Source: Megalonaias nervosa
Lineage: Eukaryota; Mollusca; Bivalvia; Unionida; Unionidae
Length of the DNA: 64,000 bases
Assembly: GCA_016617855.1 (NCBI GenBank)
Contig: JAECUM010005008.1
Span: forward strand, 62,001-126,000
Direction: 5' to 3'
The stretch's first letter is position 1; each line of letters starts with the position of its first letter. This document shows, one piece after another, positions 34,553 through 44,280 of this stretch. The translations under genes and the position numbers were made by a program. Under the pieces are notes generated by a model. It saw only the letters and a list, made by a program, of their open reading frames with translations, made no database searches and was not told the origin of the DNA.

Positions 34553-34621
34553 ACATTTTTTTAAATAATTATTCAGAGACTGATATTATTTATTTTTTTT
34601 TAAAGAAATAATTATTATATA

Positions 34622-35032
34622 ATGAACCAAGAAAACATTAATGATATTATTTTTGCTATTAAAAAATTAAAACATAACGGAATAAATCTCTCTGATAATC
34701 TCGATCCTGAAAAAATATTATGCGATTATGAAAGATTAAAACAAAGAAAAATTGACAATAAATACACATTACCATCCAATTATAAATTCGTAAAATTAAT
34801 CTATCAGTCTATGTTAGAATCCTTGGCAATGGTAAATGACAAACAGGTAAAGCTATTTGCGCCTCTTGCACGTTCGATCGAAAATATCAGATCCGAACTA
34901 TCTCGTGAATACGAGAAAAAGAAGATTATGGATAATCGTGTAATGCAATTAAGAAAGATTATGTTATTTGATTCTGTCAAAAAAGAAAGTGACACAGAGA
35001 GCGACGATGAATGTACCCATGGCAAAATATAG
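34622..35032 (+). CDS. Hypothetical charged helical protein
   Basis: Intact 136-residue frame starting in TATAATG. Helical throughout, Lys/Arg/Glu-rich, with a central hydrophobic patch (YKFVKLIYQSMLESLAMV) and an acidic Ser/Asp tail (SDTESDDE). No recognised family. It lies between the non-coding region and the convergent HNH gene; a regulatory or scaffold role would be a guess. Confidence 0.6.
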   Translation: MNQENINDIIFAIKKLKHNGINLSDNLDPEKILCDYERLKQRKIDNKYTLPSNYKFVKLIYQSMLESLAMVNDKQVKLFAPLARSIENIRSELSREYEKKKIMDNRVMQLRKIMLFDSVKKESDTESDDECTHGKI

Positions 35033-35071
35033 AGTTGAACTATATACAATTTATTTATTAAGAGTACAGAG

Positions 35072-35645
35072 TTAGATATATTCAGATATTATCGACTGAT
35101 CATATTTGAATGAATATGCTGATTTGTATGTTTTATTTGCGACAAATTGTACTGAAACAGGATGTATGCTAAAATGTTGTGCAGCCGCATACATTGATGG
35201 AAAAGTTATTTCTTGGTCTGTTTCTGTATTTATGGATTTAATAGCTCTCTTTTTAAATACTTTACATTTTCCAGTATTTCCACGTGCAGAATTCTGACTA
35301 GGTGTAATAGCTTGCAGGTTAGATAGCCGATTATTTTTGAGATCTCCATCAATGTGATCAATTTACAAGTCCATTTTCAACTACTCCACGAAAACATTCG
35401 AATATGAATCTACTTGATAAATAATTTTTATTTCCAGCACGAAATCTAAAATAACCAAATTTATCAAGACTACCGACTGGGTTTTTTGATTTACAGTGTC
35501 TGATTACACCATCTCGGGATGCTTCATAATTTGTATATACTGGATGTTTCACAAATTCGTATTTATTACGAAATGCTTCTTTTCTTAATTCTCTTATAAT
35601 ATCATTGTCGATCATTTCATCATAAGTCTGATTTGTCTGAGTCAT
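35072..35645 (-). pseudogene. HNH endonuclease with C-terminal DNA-binding module, frameshifted
   Basis: Minus-strand start at 35645 (TQTNQTYDEMIDNDI, after TATAAA). Residues about 35-65 (YEASRDGVIRHCKSKNPVG) form a NUMOD4-like pre-HNH segment. After a frameshift near 35368 the frame continues with the HNH signature (IDHIDGDLKNNRLSNLQ) and a NUMOD1-type helix-turn-helix tail (FPSMYAAAQHFSI), ending at TAA 35072-35074. This organisation is that of HNH homing endonucleases; here it is a free-standing gene in the replication block. The frameshift inactivates it. Confidence 0.7.
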
Positions 35646-35659
35646 TTTATATAATAATA

Positions 35660-35974
35660 TTATTTGTCTAAATCATTGTTTTGAAATCTAACCAGATAAT
35701 CTTCTACGGTTTTTATAGGAGATTTACCTGACAATGTATTATTTTTTTTGTCATAATATCGTTTTAGTTCCCTGTATTTTTTTCCGCCGCATTTTAAACA
35801 CAGCTGAGTTTTTCCTCTGACTCCAACACCGTATTGAATACATGGTATTGGTCCTGTACTTCCATGTTTGATACTTTGCATATGGTAATAGCAGTATTTG
35901 TTCACGCACGATTTATTACAAGGAGAAGTATGTCCAATTTTGAGCCAAGCACATTTGTTCTTTGTTTCAGTCAT
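35660..35974 (-). CDS. Cysteine-rich zinc-binding protein, hypothetical
   Basis: Intact 104-residue frame starting in TATAATG on the minus strand. Eight or more cysteines in zinc-ligand spacing: C8, then CNKSC..KYCYYH (about 19-31), C45, and CLKCGGKKYR (about 59-68), with a basic C-terminal half. Similar small proteins accompany related integrated viruses, but I know no assigned function. It is 14 bp from the HNH gene, same strand, and divergent from the polymerase-helicase gene starting at 36023. Confidence 0.6.
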   Translation of the reverse strand: MTETKNKCAWLKIGHTSPCNKSCVNKYCYYHMQSIKHGSTGPIPCIQYGVGVRGKTQLCLKCGGKKYRELKRYYDKKNNTLSGKSPIKTVEDYLVRFQNNDLDK

Positions 35975-36022
35975 TATATATATATATACAAATATTTTAA
36001 TTTAAATATTTGTTTTAATTAT

Positions 36023-39000
36023 ATGAACGAATTATCGGCAATTGAACCTAAAAGAGCTAGATTTGATCTTGACAGACTATCAGAATATAAATTTAGTACT
36101 TTGATGCAAGATCTAACTTTAACGGATGAGGATGTAACCGAACGTATTCGTGAAGCCAAGAAGGAATTTCGTAATAGTGGCGCTGCTCATGTATGGTCAA
36201 CATTCAGAGTCAGAAATGTTACTAATATGATGAATGACAAACGGGGAAAAGCAATTATTAATCACCTTGATGATCAAAAATATTTTATTTTAATAAAATT
36301 TATTGTAAATACAGAAGAAGATACTTGGATTATTCGTGACAAGCGTGATCCAGTACGCATACATTCAGAAAATAATATTGTTCTCTTGAATAATAAATCT
36401 AAACCCGGAATACTGACTGGTATTGATAAGCCATATTATGAACGGGGGTACCCTGTGACTGCAGTTGTATATGCCATATATCCGCTTAATAATAAACCTG
36501 ACGTCAATAATCTTAAGCCGATGAAATTGTCAGAGTCAAGAATAAACTGTGTAGCTGAACGAGTTACAGAACATTTCATAAACGCGATACGTGGTAATGG
36601 TTTAACAGATTTAAGACGTAAAAAAATAAATACGTGGGCAGAATCAGTTAAAGATACTGGAGCATCTATCAGAGATGTTGCTGATCTAGAAAAGAAATTA
36701 AGATTTCCAATAACAGTAAAGACGCTGACAGGAGAGATTTTATATCAACCAAAATACATAAAAAATGCAGCTCCTACAGATATTATTGATCATAATTCAC
36801 ATGCGTGGACCTCAGCAGTAACAATATTTCCACGAGATAGAGCGGTTAAATTTTATGATGGACATATATTTGATTTTATCAAAAATATCAGTAAAAGTGA
36901 CCCTGTATCTGTTTGGTTATTTCAAAGTTCAGAATATGATCATTACGATCAGTTTGTACGGCCTAATAGTGATATTTACCGTATAGAATCTCTTAATGTA
37001 GAAATGGAACATCTTGCCCTGAAATATACTTCAGACGATGGCAAAGTTGGACAATTATTAAATAATTGTTTTACAGTTCCATCTGTAGCGGCTCATTTCG
37101 CTCAGGAGAAAAATTTATGGAAACCAACATGATCGGAATTTCTTGAAGATATCCATAAAAGCTGTGTAGAATATGGACACGGAGGATTGTGGAATACTAA
37201 ATATAAGTATAATGACGTTATATCTGTTGCTATGGTAGCGTGTTATCCCGGAAGTTTTCTTGGGTACGGAGAATGTTCTGAATACTTTAAGAGATTCGGA
37301 CATCCATCACACGAGATGACCAGGGTTGCGATAAAGGGACATTTACCAGATTTTGACTTAACCGGATTTGCTCATGTAGAATCATTCGAGTTTGCAGAAA
37401 ATCTCCATCCGATTACTTATGCTTGGTTTGGAAGACATTTTTCAGAAAAATGTTGGGTTCCAATAGTACTATTGCGATATATGCTTGATGTTGGAATTTT
37501 AACATTATTGAAGGTGAGTGAGGCAATTATATCGTATCGGTTACAAAAGCAAGTTTGGTTACCAGAACCAAATAGATTTAATATTGATGATGCCAGGAGA
37601 GAATTTCCTGATCTTAATGAAGATGTCATTATTAAAATTACCAATAATATACGTAAATGCAGAGATGAGCATGATGAGAAACTTGCAAAAGATCTTGGTA
37701 GAAAGATAATTGGTAAATGTACTCAAGGAGGAGCATATGATCATAAAAGACACTGTACAAGATTGATTATGGACGATGCTGAACTCGATGTTATAATCGC
37801 TGATACAACGGAAAAAAACACATTTATAAATCGGAGTAATGCTTATTTGTCAGACGGAACCAAACTAGGTACAATTGTAAGTTATCTTGATGGTGACTCA
37901 CCGCAGTTTACTCATTTAAGATCATTTATGTTGGCATATGTTTCTATAAATCTACTGTCTATGATAAATAGATTTTCTCGTGATGCTGTCAGAGTAGCAA
38001 CGGATTCGTTTTATTTAAATAAAAGATATACGGATTTGTTAAAACCGCTACTTGGTAATGGTGAATGGGGATCATGGAGAATAAAACAAGAAAATATACT
38101 TAGTTATTCTGAATCCGCCGACGTTGAAATTAAGGAAATATATTACAAAAATAATAATCAAGTATCAAAGTCATCAGCACCATCTGTATATGATCCTGTG
38201 GCTAGACATAAGACTGTTTATCTTAATGGATGCGGTGGTTCAGGTAAAACAACGCGTGTGATTAAATTATTCATGAATAATAATTCAGATATAATTGTTT
38301 TGACACCGACACATAAACTCGCCAGAGAAATAAAAGAGCGAGGAGTAAAATCGTGTACATATCATAGTTTCTTTAGATGGTGTGGAGACACATGGACTCC
38401 CGAACGAATGGGTGAGAAATATATACCTAAATATATTATATGGGATGAGATATGCACGGTGTCGTTAGAAATATTAAAAACATTTCTTGATTGGCTATTG
38501 ACAAAGAATACTGCTGTAATAATGTGTGGTGATCATGGTCAACCACCACCCTTTATTGGTCAGTCTCCACATGAATGGCTGAAGAATAACGTAGATTATT
38601 ATGAAGAAATAAATGATGACCATAGAGCTATTGATGAACCGCTGAAGGAGTTTAAAAGATTAATCAGACTACAACCAGACAGAGTACAATGTGAAATAAT
38701 GCGAGGAGTAATTCCAGAGGCTTCTATGAATGATTTTCTAAATTTATGGAACCCCTCTGATTTAATAGTTGCAAGTAGAGAGATAGTTCGTGATGAACTA
38801 CAGGAGAAATTATTGTTGTTACATAAATAAAAGTTTTCAGATCTACCTGTACCATTATGTTATCGCCCAGCAGATACTCGACGACAGAATATTGATGTTG
38901 AAATTCCTGGTGGTGGAATACAGAATCTTGTCTTGAATGATATTATTTTGGTCGATATTAATGTTGTTGAGAATACGCTGAATATGAATAAATCACCGTG

Positions 39001-39531
39001 GACGTTAGGATACGCTATAACTATTCACTCGTCACAGGGGTTAACTATTTCTGATAAAAATATTTGGATCATAGATGATCGGATCGAATGGTCGAATTTA
39101 GTCTATCTCGCAGTTTCTAGAGTCAGAAGAATATATCAACTACATAGGGTCATTATGAATTTTACAGAAAATAATAATCAGACTGTTAATAATGATGTAA
39201 TAAGAAAAAAACTATCTGGTTATAAGCAATGTGACAAAAAAAATAATCGTGACTTTGATATTGATACTGAATTTATTATAACACTAAAACAACGACAGAA
39301 TAATCATTGTGCAAGCTGTAACTGTAGTATGTTATGGCAATATTCGAATAATAATCAAGACAATTTACCGTAGACAGAATTAATAGTGACTTTGGTCATA
39401 CACGTAATAATGTCATATTGACATGTCTTGAATGCAATCGACGTAGAGGTTCTGGTTATGTAATTGTATGTGGTGGTAATTGTGTGTCTTTAGGAATTAC
39501 TTGTAATTGTTCACGCAGAAATCCACGTTGA
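36023..39531 (+). pseudogene. Large polymerase-like / SF1 helicase / HNH fusion protein, three lesions
   Basis: One frame from ATG 36023 (NELSAIEPKRARFDLDRL) interrupted by TGA (37130-37132) and TAA (38828-38830), then a frameshift near 39362. Order: a ~370-codon N-terminal region; a polymerase-B-like region with VISVAMVACYPGSFLG (motif A-like, expected Asp replaced by Ala) and VRVATDSFYL (motif C-like, near 37990-38015); an SF1 helicase with P-loop GCGGSGKTT (about 38230), WDEICTV (Walker B), CGDHGQPPP and HSSQGLT (about 39028); and a Cys-rich HNH (CASCNCSMLW, then VDRINSDFGHTRNN, CLECNRRRG). Proteins of this layout occur in hydrozoan, arthropod and fungal genomes. It is likely the replication protein. 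The 3' end overlaps the integrase gene tail to tail. Confidence 0.75.
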
Positions 39532-40436
39532 GGGGCTGTCGAATCTAATCTGTAGATTGGAGGTCTACCAGTAGATCTTACCACGCTAGAAATTGTATGT
39601 GTAGTCACACTCCAGATAGGATCAGTTGCTCTTTTTTTACCACCTTCAAGTTCGCCAGGCTCATATAAATATCTTACAGTTACATTACCTAATACTGGTT
39701 GAGGTTGTTGTCTGTCATCGCTATGGGGTATATATTTTTTTGTGATCGAATTAGAAGGTTTCATGGAAGTTGAACGAGTAATTTCATTATTTAATGCAGA
39801 TATCACACTTGGTAACCTTGCAACCCATTCACGAGATCTAACACCGGACTTAAAGTCTGTAGATATTTCTTTTGCGTATTGGTATCCAAATAACCACTCG
39901 GCAAGTGTTCGATTAAATCGCTCAACAATTGCCTGATCACGATGAATTTCAGGATGTCCTCGTCTGATTTTAACGTTATGTTTCTTCATCAACGATAATA
40001 CTGCACCAAGAAATTCTTTGCCAGGATCAACCTGTAATAACTGTGGCCATCGCAAAGGTCCTCGCTGATAAATTCGTTCAAACGCAGATGCAACTTCAGA
40101 TGATGTCTTTGTTGATAATGGTTCCGCTTCTTTATATTTACTTGCAACGTCAACGACAGTTAATGCGTATTTGTACGTGCGTGATTGACGTCTACCAATT
40201 TTAATGGTATCGTGTGGTAAAAATAAAATATCTGCGTGATGAACCTCATTAGGGACGCTGACATCAAAATGTGCATATTGAATTTTTTTAGGTGGTGGTA
40301 GATAAATTTGCCATATTGCCTGTCGTGCTCACCACGCTGCAGCAACAGAACGTGAAACTTTTGCTGCTTCAGCAAGTTTACTAATAGCTGATCTGCCTCT
40401 CCAATATCCTCTTGGGCTATAATAAATGGATTCCAT
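39456..40436 (-). pseudogene. Retroviral-type (RVE) integrase, one nonsense codon
   Basis: Minus-strand frame of 327 codons from ATG at 40436 (ESIYYSPRGYWRGRSAISKL), preceded by TATAATG, with one TGA at codon 36 (40329-40331). DDE core: Asp in HHADILFLPHD, Asp in QVDPGKEFLGAV, Glu in AIVERFNRTL. The C-terminal beta-rich domain (VRYLYEPGELEGG, then RGFLREQLQVIP) is typical of integrases in these elements and replaces the chromodomain of classical Polintons. It would catalyse insertion via the inverted repeats; the 5-bp target duplication agrees with an RVE enzyme. Confidence 0.85.
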
Positions 40437-40452
40437 TATAATAGTTATATAA

Positions 40453-40953
40453 TTAATTACCAGTCCCTAACATTATTTTACTTTTCATGCTAGATTTTAC
40501 TAGAAAACTAGCTAGTTTTTCTCTAACAGATTTATTTGGTATAGAATTTAATGCATGGATCAATTTTACATCTGCGAGATGCCTTTGTTGTAAATCTTTA
40601 CTTTTATACGCAACGTCATGAACATGACACGCTTTATCAATCTTATTTATTGGATACTCTCCTGATCTTGGTTGATCTTGATTATCAAGTCGGATATCAA
40701 GTCGAGTTCCGGGACCGCAATAATTATATCCAGGAATATGTTTCTCACCGGGGTATTTAGCCCACGGAGTTCCTGGTAATTTTCCTAATAAAGCGGCAAT
40801 ATCTCCACCTGTCTTTGTTTTGACAAATTTGTATTTCTTCGTGCCACATTTTACACATTTGCCTGTCAGAGCACGTCGTTTATTTTTCGTTGTTATTGTA
40901 GTTAATTCAGCAGTGGGTGTAGACGCTCTACATCGAACACAATATAGATCCAT
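40453..40953 (-). CDS. Zinc-ribbon protein with parvovirus-type phospholipase A2 domain
   Basis: Intact 166-residue frame, start chosen at 40953 (DLYCVRCRAS) rather than the upstream ATG at 41019, because the zinc-ribbon begins here and the ATG sits in the shared A/T promoter. The N-terminus has CVRC...CVKCGTKKY; the PLA2 part has the calcium loop YCGPGT and the catalytic HD in IDKACHVHDVAY, then a helical tail. This is the PLA2 type found in parvovirus VP1 and in several Polinton-like viruses, where it breaches endosomal membrane during entry. Start codons of this gene and the divergent ATPase are 12 bp apart. Confidence 0.85.
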   Translation of the reverse strand: MDLYCVRCRASTPTAELTTITTKNKRRALTGKCVKCGTKKYKFVKTKTGGDIAALLGKLPGTPWAKYPGEKHIPGYNYCGPGTRLDIRLDNQDQPRSGEYPINKIDKACHVHDVAYKSKDLQQRHLADVKLIHALNSIPNKSVREKLASFLVKSSMKSKIMLGTGN

Positions 40954-40972
40954 ATTATTTATTATATGGATA
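40947..40972. promoter_or_regulatory. Shared divergent start region of PLA2 and ATPase genes
   Basis: CCATATTATTTATTATATGG (40950-40969) is an almost perfect palindrome that contains both start codons, one on each strand, 12 bp apart. Any upstream promoter element for one gene must lie inside the other gene. Confidence 0.6.
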
Positions 40973-41633
40973 TAATTGACTTTTCGGCGACACGAAAACA
41001 GGAGCCAGTGAAGCATCATCCAGCATTACCAAATTCGATAAGGATGATTATAATAGGTCCATCTGGATCGGGTAAAACACAACTATTATTAAATTTAATA
41101 ATGCGATGGTTAAAATGGAGTAAACTGTATTTAGTAGCACCATCTGTAGATGATCAACACTGTTATGAAGTACTTAAAGATTTTAATGAAAAAGCGAAAT
41201 TAATTAATGAAGATGGTGATGATGTTTTTGATTTTATCACCGATATTGATGAGGCCCCATCTGTAGATGATCTAGATGGATTTATTAATAATTTAGTGGT
41301 GTACGATGACATTATGCTGGACAGACAAACAAATCCAGCTAGAATATTTTCTCGAGGTAGACACAAGAATACAGATGTTATATACGTCACTCAGCGTTAT
41401 ACACAAATACCTAAAGTGATCAGAGACAACTGCAATATTTTGGTTGTGTTTAATAGAGTAGATAATTATACTTTACAGAATATTTACTATACTTGGTGTT
41501 CAGGGGATATGGATATGATTAAATTTAAAAAATTTTTGCTCAAGCACAAGCTGTTCCGTTTGGATTTATTACAATAAATCTACATGACCCAAGATCTAGA
41601 TATCGTGTAGGTCTGGATAAAATCTTTGGTTAA
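40966..41633 (+). pseudogene. FtsK/HerA-type genome packaging ATPase, frameshifted at the end
   Basis: Frame from 40966 (DIIDFSATRKQEP). Walker A GPSGSGKTQLLL (about residues 29-40), Walker B LVVYDDIM (about 108), then RGRHKNTDVIYVTQRY, the sensor region typical of the adenovirus/Polinton packaging ATPases. A frameshift near 41540 moves the expected C-terminus (about 41546-41633, ending in DKIFG) into another frame; the uncorrected frame stops at 41577. The reconstructed stop abuts the right inverted repeat. It would pump DNA into the capsid. Confidence 0.8.
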
Positions 41634-41635
41634 TT

Positions 41636-41897
41636 ACAGCAGCAGGCAGGGTGGCCGACAAAAATTAATTGACCCGCGAGTAAACTAAACGCATTATAAC
41701 ACAAAAAAACAAAAAGTCAAAAATAAAATAACAAAAATGAGCTAACCTATTATCCGTTTTTCAAACTATATGGTAATAATAAAAGTTAGGAGGTTCGGTT
41801 TAGCGTTATTGACCTTATTTTTCAGCCCCTGTAGGAACCTTTATTTTTGTAAAATAACGGTCTGTACAAAGTTGTAGGGTTCACCCTGCCTGCTGCT
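41636..41897 (-). repeat. Right terminal inverted repeat of element B
   Basis: Complement of 26289-26549; differences seen at about six positions including one T-run length change. Flanked on the right by GAGCC (41898-41902). Confidence 0.95.
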
Positions 41898-42073
41898 GAG
41901 CCAGATATAAATTCAAGTGTTTGGTTAGTTTTATTTTAAAGCTACAAATAAAGAACGAACGTTGTATCAGGGTTATCTGAACATATAAGTTTTAAAATAC
42001 TGCACCAACATACTAAAATGAATTCGCTTCGGTTATTGTTCTGTCGAAATGGGTCGATAAACATTATAACATA

Positions 42074-43590
42074 TTAACGGAATAATTCAAGACTAATAGA
42101 TATTATAAAAATGTATTTTTCGTTGTAAATTGAGGCCGAATTAGAAATGATACATTCTATAAACGTACAGCTACCGTCGTCGTCTTTGGCTTTCACGTCA
42201 TAATTATTGGCAGTGTGGTATGTACATCCACGCGCATCGTACTTTGGTCGGAACGGTGCGACACAAGAACTCGGGTTACGGATACACTTATCAATATCTT
42301 CCGTAACCCTGAGAGCTGAGAGATATGAACCGTGAACGTAACCGTAATTAAGGCGGTCACCGTAATCCCCCGCAAAGTAGATCTTGTCAACAGGTGCCTG
42401 GAGACCATTGAATGTATCCAATGTATATCCAGGTGGCCAATTGGAGTAGGCTCCTCGAAACAGAGGATCCGAATACCACCTTGGAATGGCATAAGCGACG
42501 GGCTGAGGAATTCTGCGACCACCGTACATGACCATAAGCACAGACAGTAATTCACGTATTATCTCAGTGTCGTTCAACCTCTCTAACCGTCTCACTTCAT
42601 CACCAACCACAGACACTTGCAATATTTTTGATCCAGGAAGAGTCTTATCGATATTTTGCCATACATTGAAATAGTTCCTCTTTTCACTGGCGTATAATAA
42701 AAACTCATGATCGTCCCAAAATTTCTCGGCAAACTGAACGTAAATGTGCATTAGAAGAGCCTGCTGAAACTGGTTTATCGCCTCCTGTTTCCAAACAGGT
42801 AGGGGTGGAGAAAAACGAACGTCATCATGTTGCAGGACACCTAAACTGAAGGTCACAATAACGTAGTCAGCTGAGTAGGTCACATTGTCTTTGGTGCGTA
42901 CAAAGATGCTTTTATCCTTTTCCTCAATGTCAGTAACAACCTCATTCAAACGCAGCCTTTGGTCTCCATCTTGTAAAAACTCAGTGCGCAAACTTCTAAT
43001 GATATGCGAGTATCCTCGTCTATCTTTGACTGTTAAGTCATCTGTTGTGTTGAATTCTTCATACATTTCATAAAGATAAGCGTGCAAGCCGGATATGGCT
43101 TCAGGAACGTAAGCATATGTGTAATCTATGTTAAAGAATTCTATTACATCATCAACTGCAGATCTTGGATGCCATCCTCCCATTAATAAAGCACTGCGTA
43201 TCGTAAAATCTGGTTTACATTTGTTTCGAGCCTCTTTTGTGTATTTCTTGAAAAACTTCAAGGCTGGGTCGAAACTTTTCTCATAACGTGTTTCGAATCC
43301 ATCTGTGACATTCTGTCCCTTGCTATCTCGGACAATGTGGTCCTCATAGTCTGAGGTGACGTATGAGAGATTAAATTTGTTTGCAAGAAGGTGTAATGGA
43401 TTACTACCGCCAGCATGAATCCATGCCGCCCCTACCTCAACAGTGGTGTCACCGATTTTGGATTCCTTTATGCGTCCCCAGACTCGGTTTGACCCCTCCA
43501 AAATGATGAAGTTCATATACCCTTTGTCGTGTAAAGCTTTGGCTGCAGTGATTCCAGCCATTCCGGCCCCAAGAATCAAAATTTTTGGTA
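42074..43590 (-). CDS. Terminal exon of polyamine oxidase-type flavin amine oxidase
   Basis: Host gene, minus strand. The exon starts at 43590 after a clear 3' splice site (TTTTCATTACAG) and ends at TAA 42074-42076; a polyadenylation signal AATAAA lies at 41935-41930 on this strand. It encodes about 505 residues: FAD-binding GAGMAGITAA (near the start), VGAAWIHAGG, the substrate-domain middle, and a C-terminal FAD segment IYFAGDYGDRLNYGYVHGSY. Similarity is to polyamine oxidases of the maize PAO type. After the catalytic domain comes a short Cys-rich tail with GCTYHTANNYDVKAKDDDGS followed by C. Upstream exons (signal peptide) lie to the right and were not located. It oxidises polyamines or related amines. 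Confidence 0.85.
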
Positions 43591-43806
43591 CTGTAATGAA
43601 AATAAAATATAGTTTTTGCGTTTTGTGTACAAAAATATTAAAGATAAAGATACACACGGATTTCCCACACTATTAAATGGTTTCTGGGATCGCTCCTGCT
43701 CTCGCTGCCTTCTTTTTGCCTTTTATTTTTCTTTAAAATACGAACAAATGGTATTGACATAGGTGTTTATCTACACAAAATTTATACCAAAACTACCTTG
43801 GTAATT

Positions 43807-43810
<4 letters not shown>

Positions 43811-43880
<70 letters not shown>
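43811..43880. repeat. (CT)n microsatellite
   Basis: 35 CT units followed by a run of C. Confidence 0.98.
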
Positions 43881-43883
<3 letters not shown>

Positions 43884-44280
43884 CCCATACACGTCAACAC
43901 ACAGTCACATATACACACTCTATTTAAAGAAACAACAACAAAAAAATCCATTACCTTGTGTTTGGGTAGCGGTGTCTTTCTGTGAAGAAACCGACATGAA
44001 CTGCAAGCAAGATACAGCGATGAAAAAAATGCGTTCTGCCATGCGTCTCTTCTATCTGAAATAGTTCAAGATCGTGAAAAAGGCACTGTTGTATGATACG
44101 ATATGAATTCGTAGACGAAATGAAGAAAAAGCAAATCGCACAATTGCAAAAGAAAGACAGATTTAATTGTAATCGATTTTAAAAGTATCATCGCCATATC
44201 GTTCTTTGCGTCATCATTCTTTGCTCAGTAGATCACTCTTGGCTACAGCATTCTTTACAGCATTATTCTTCGCTACATCA

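Larger units (their letters stand above)
33445..34621. other. Intermodular non-coding region of element B
   Basis: About 1.2 kb without a supported gene between the virion block and the replication block. It opens with a perfect 7-bp hairpin (33450-33465) just after the penton stop. It then holds a tRNA-Ser-like sequence (33866-33940), two hairpin-prone GC-rich islands (about 33961-34100), a TATATATAAAT box near 34112, four 12-bp TTAAGTTTGTTG-type repeats (34148-34194) and two copies of a ~160-180-bp unit. Candidate roles are promoter, origin or a source of non-coding RNA. Confidence 0.55.
26289..41897. mobile_element. Element B: near-complete Polinton-lineage integrated DNA virus, 15.6 kb
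   Basis: Bounded by ~260-bp terminal inverted repeats that start AG and end CT, as in Polintons, and flanked by a 5-bp duplication GAGCC (26284-26288 and 41898-41902). Contents: retroviral-type integrase, polymerase-like/SF1-helicase protein, adenain-type protease, packaging ATPase, double-jelly-roll capsid protein, penton-like protein, fibre-like protein, phospholipase A2, HNH endonuclease and several small virion-like proteins. Gene content is that of the Polinton/adintovirus group of midsize DNA viruses, but the polymerase differs from the protein-primed PolB of element C. Nine lesions are visible, so this copy is defective, yet the inverted repeats differ by only about six positions. Confidence 0.9.

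Noticed and set aside
39742..39936. Plus-strand frame inside the integrase gene
   Set aside because: Shadow of the minus-strand integrase core.
28402..40331. Alternative genetic code or programmed readthrough in element B
   Set aside because: TAG, TGA and TAA each occur as single interruptions and frameshifts are also present, which fits decay or sequence errors better than recoding.
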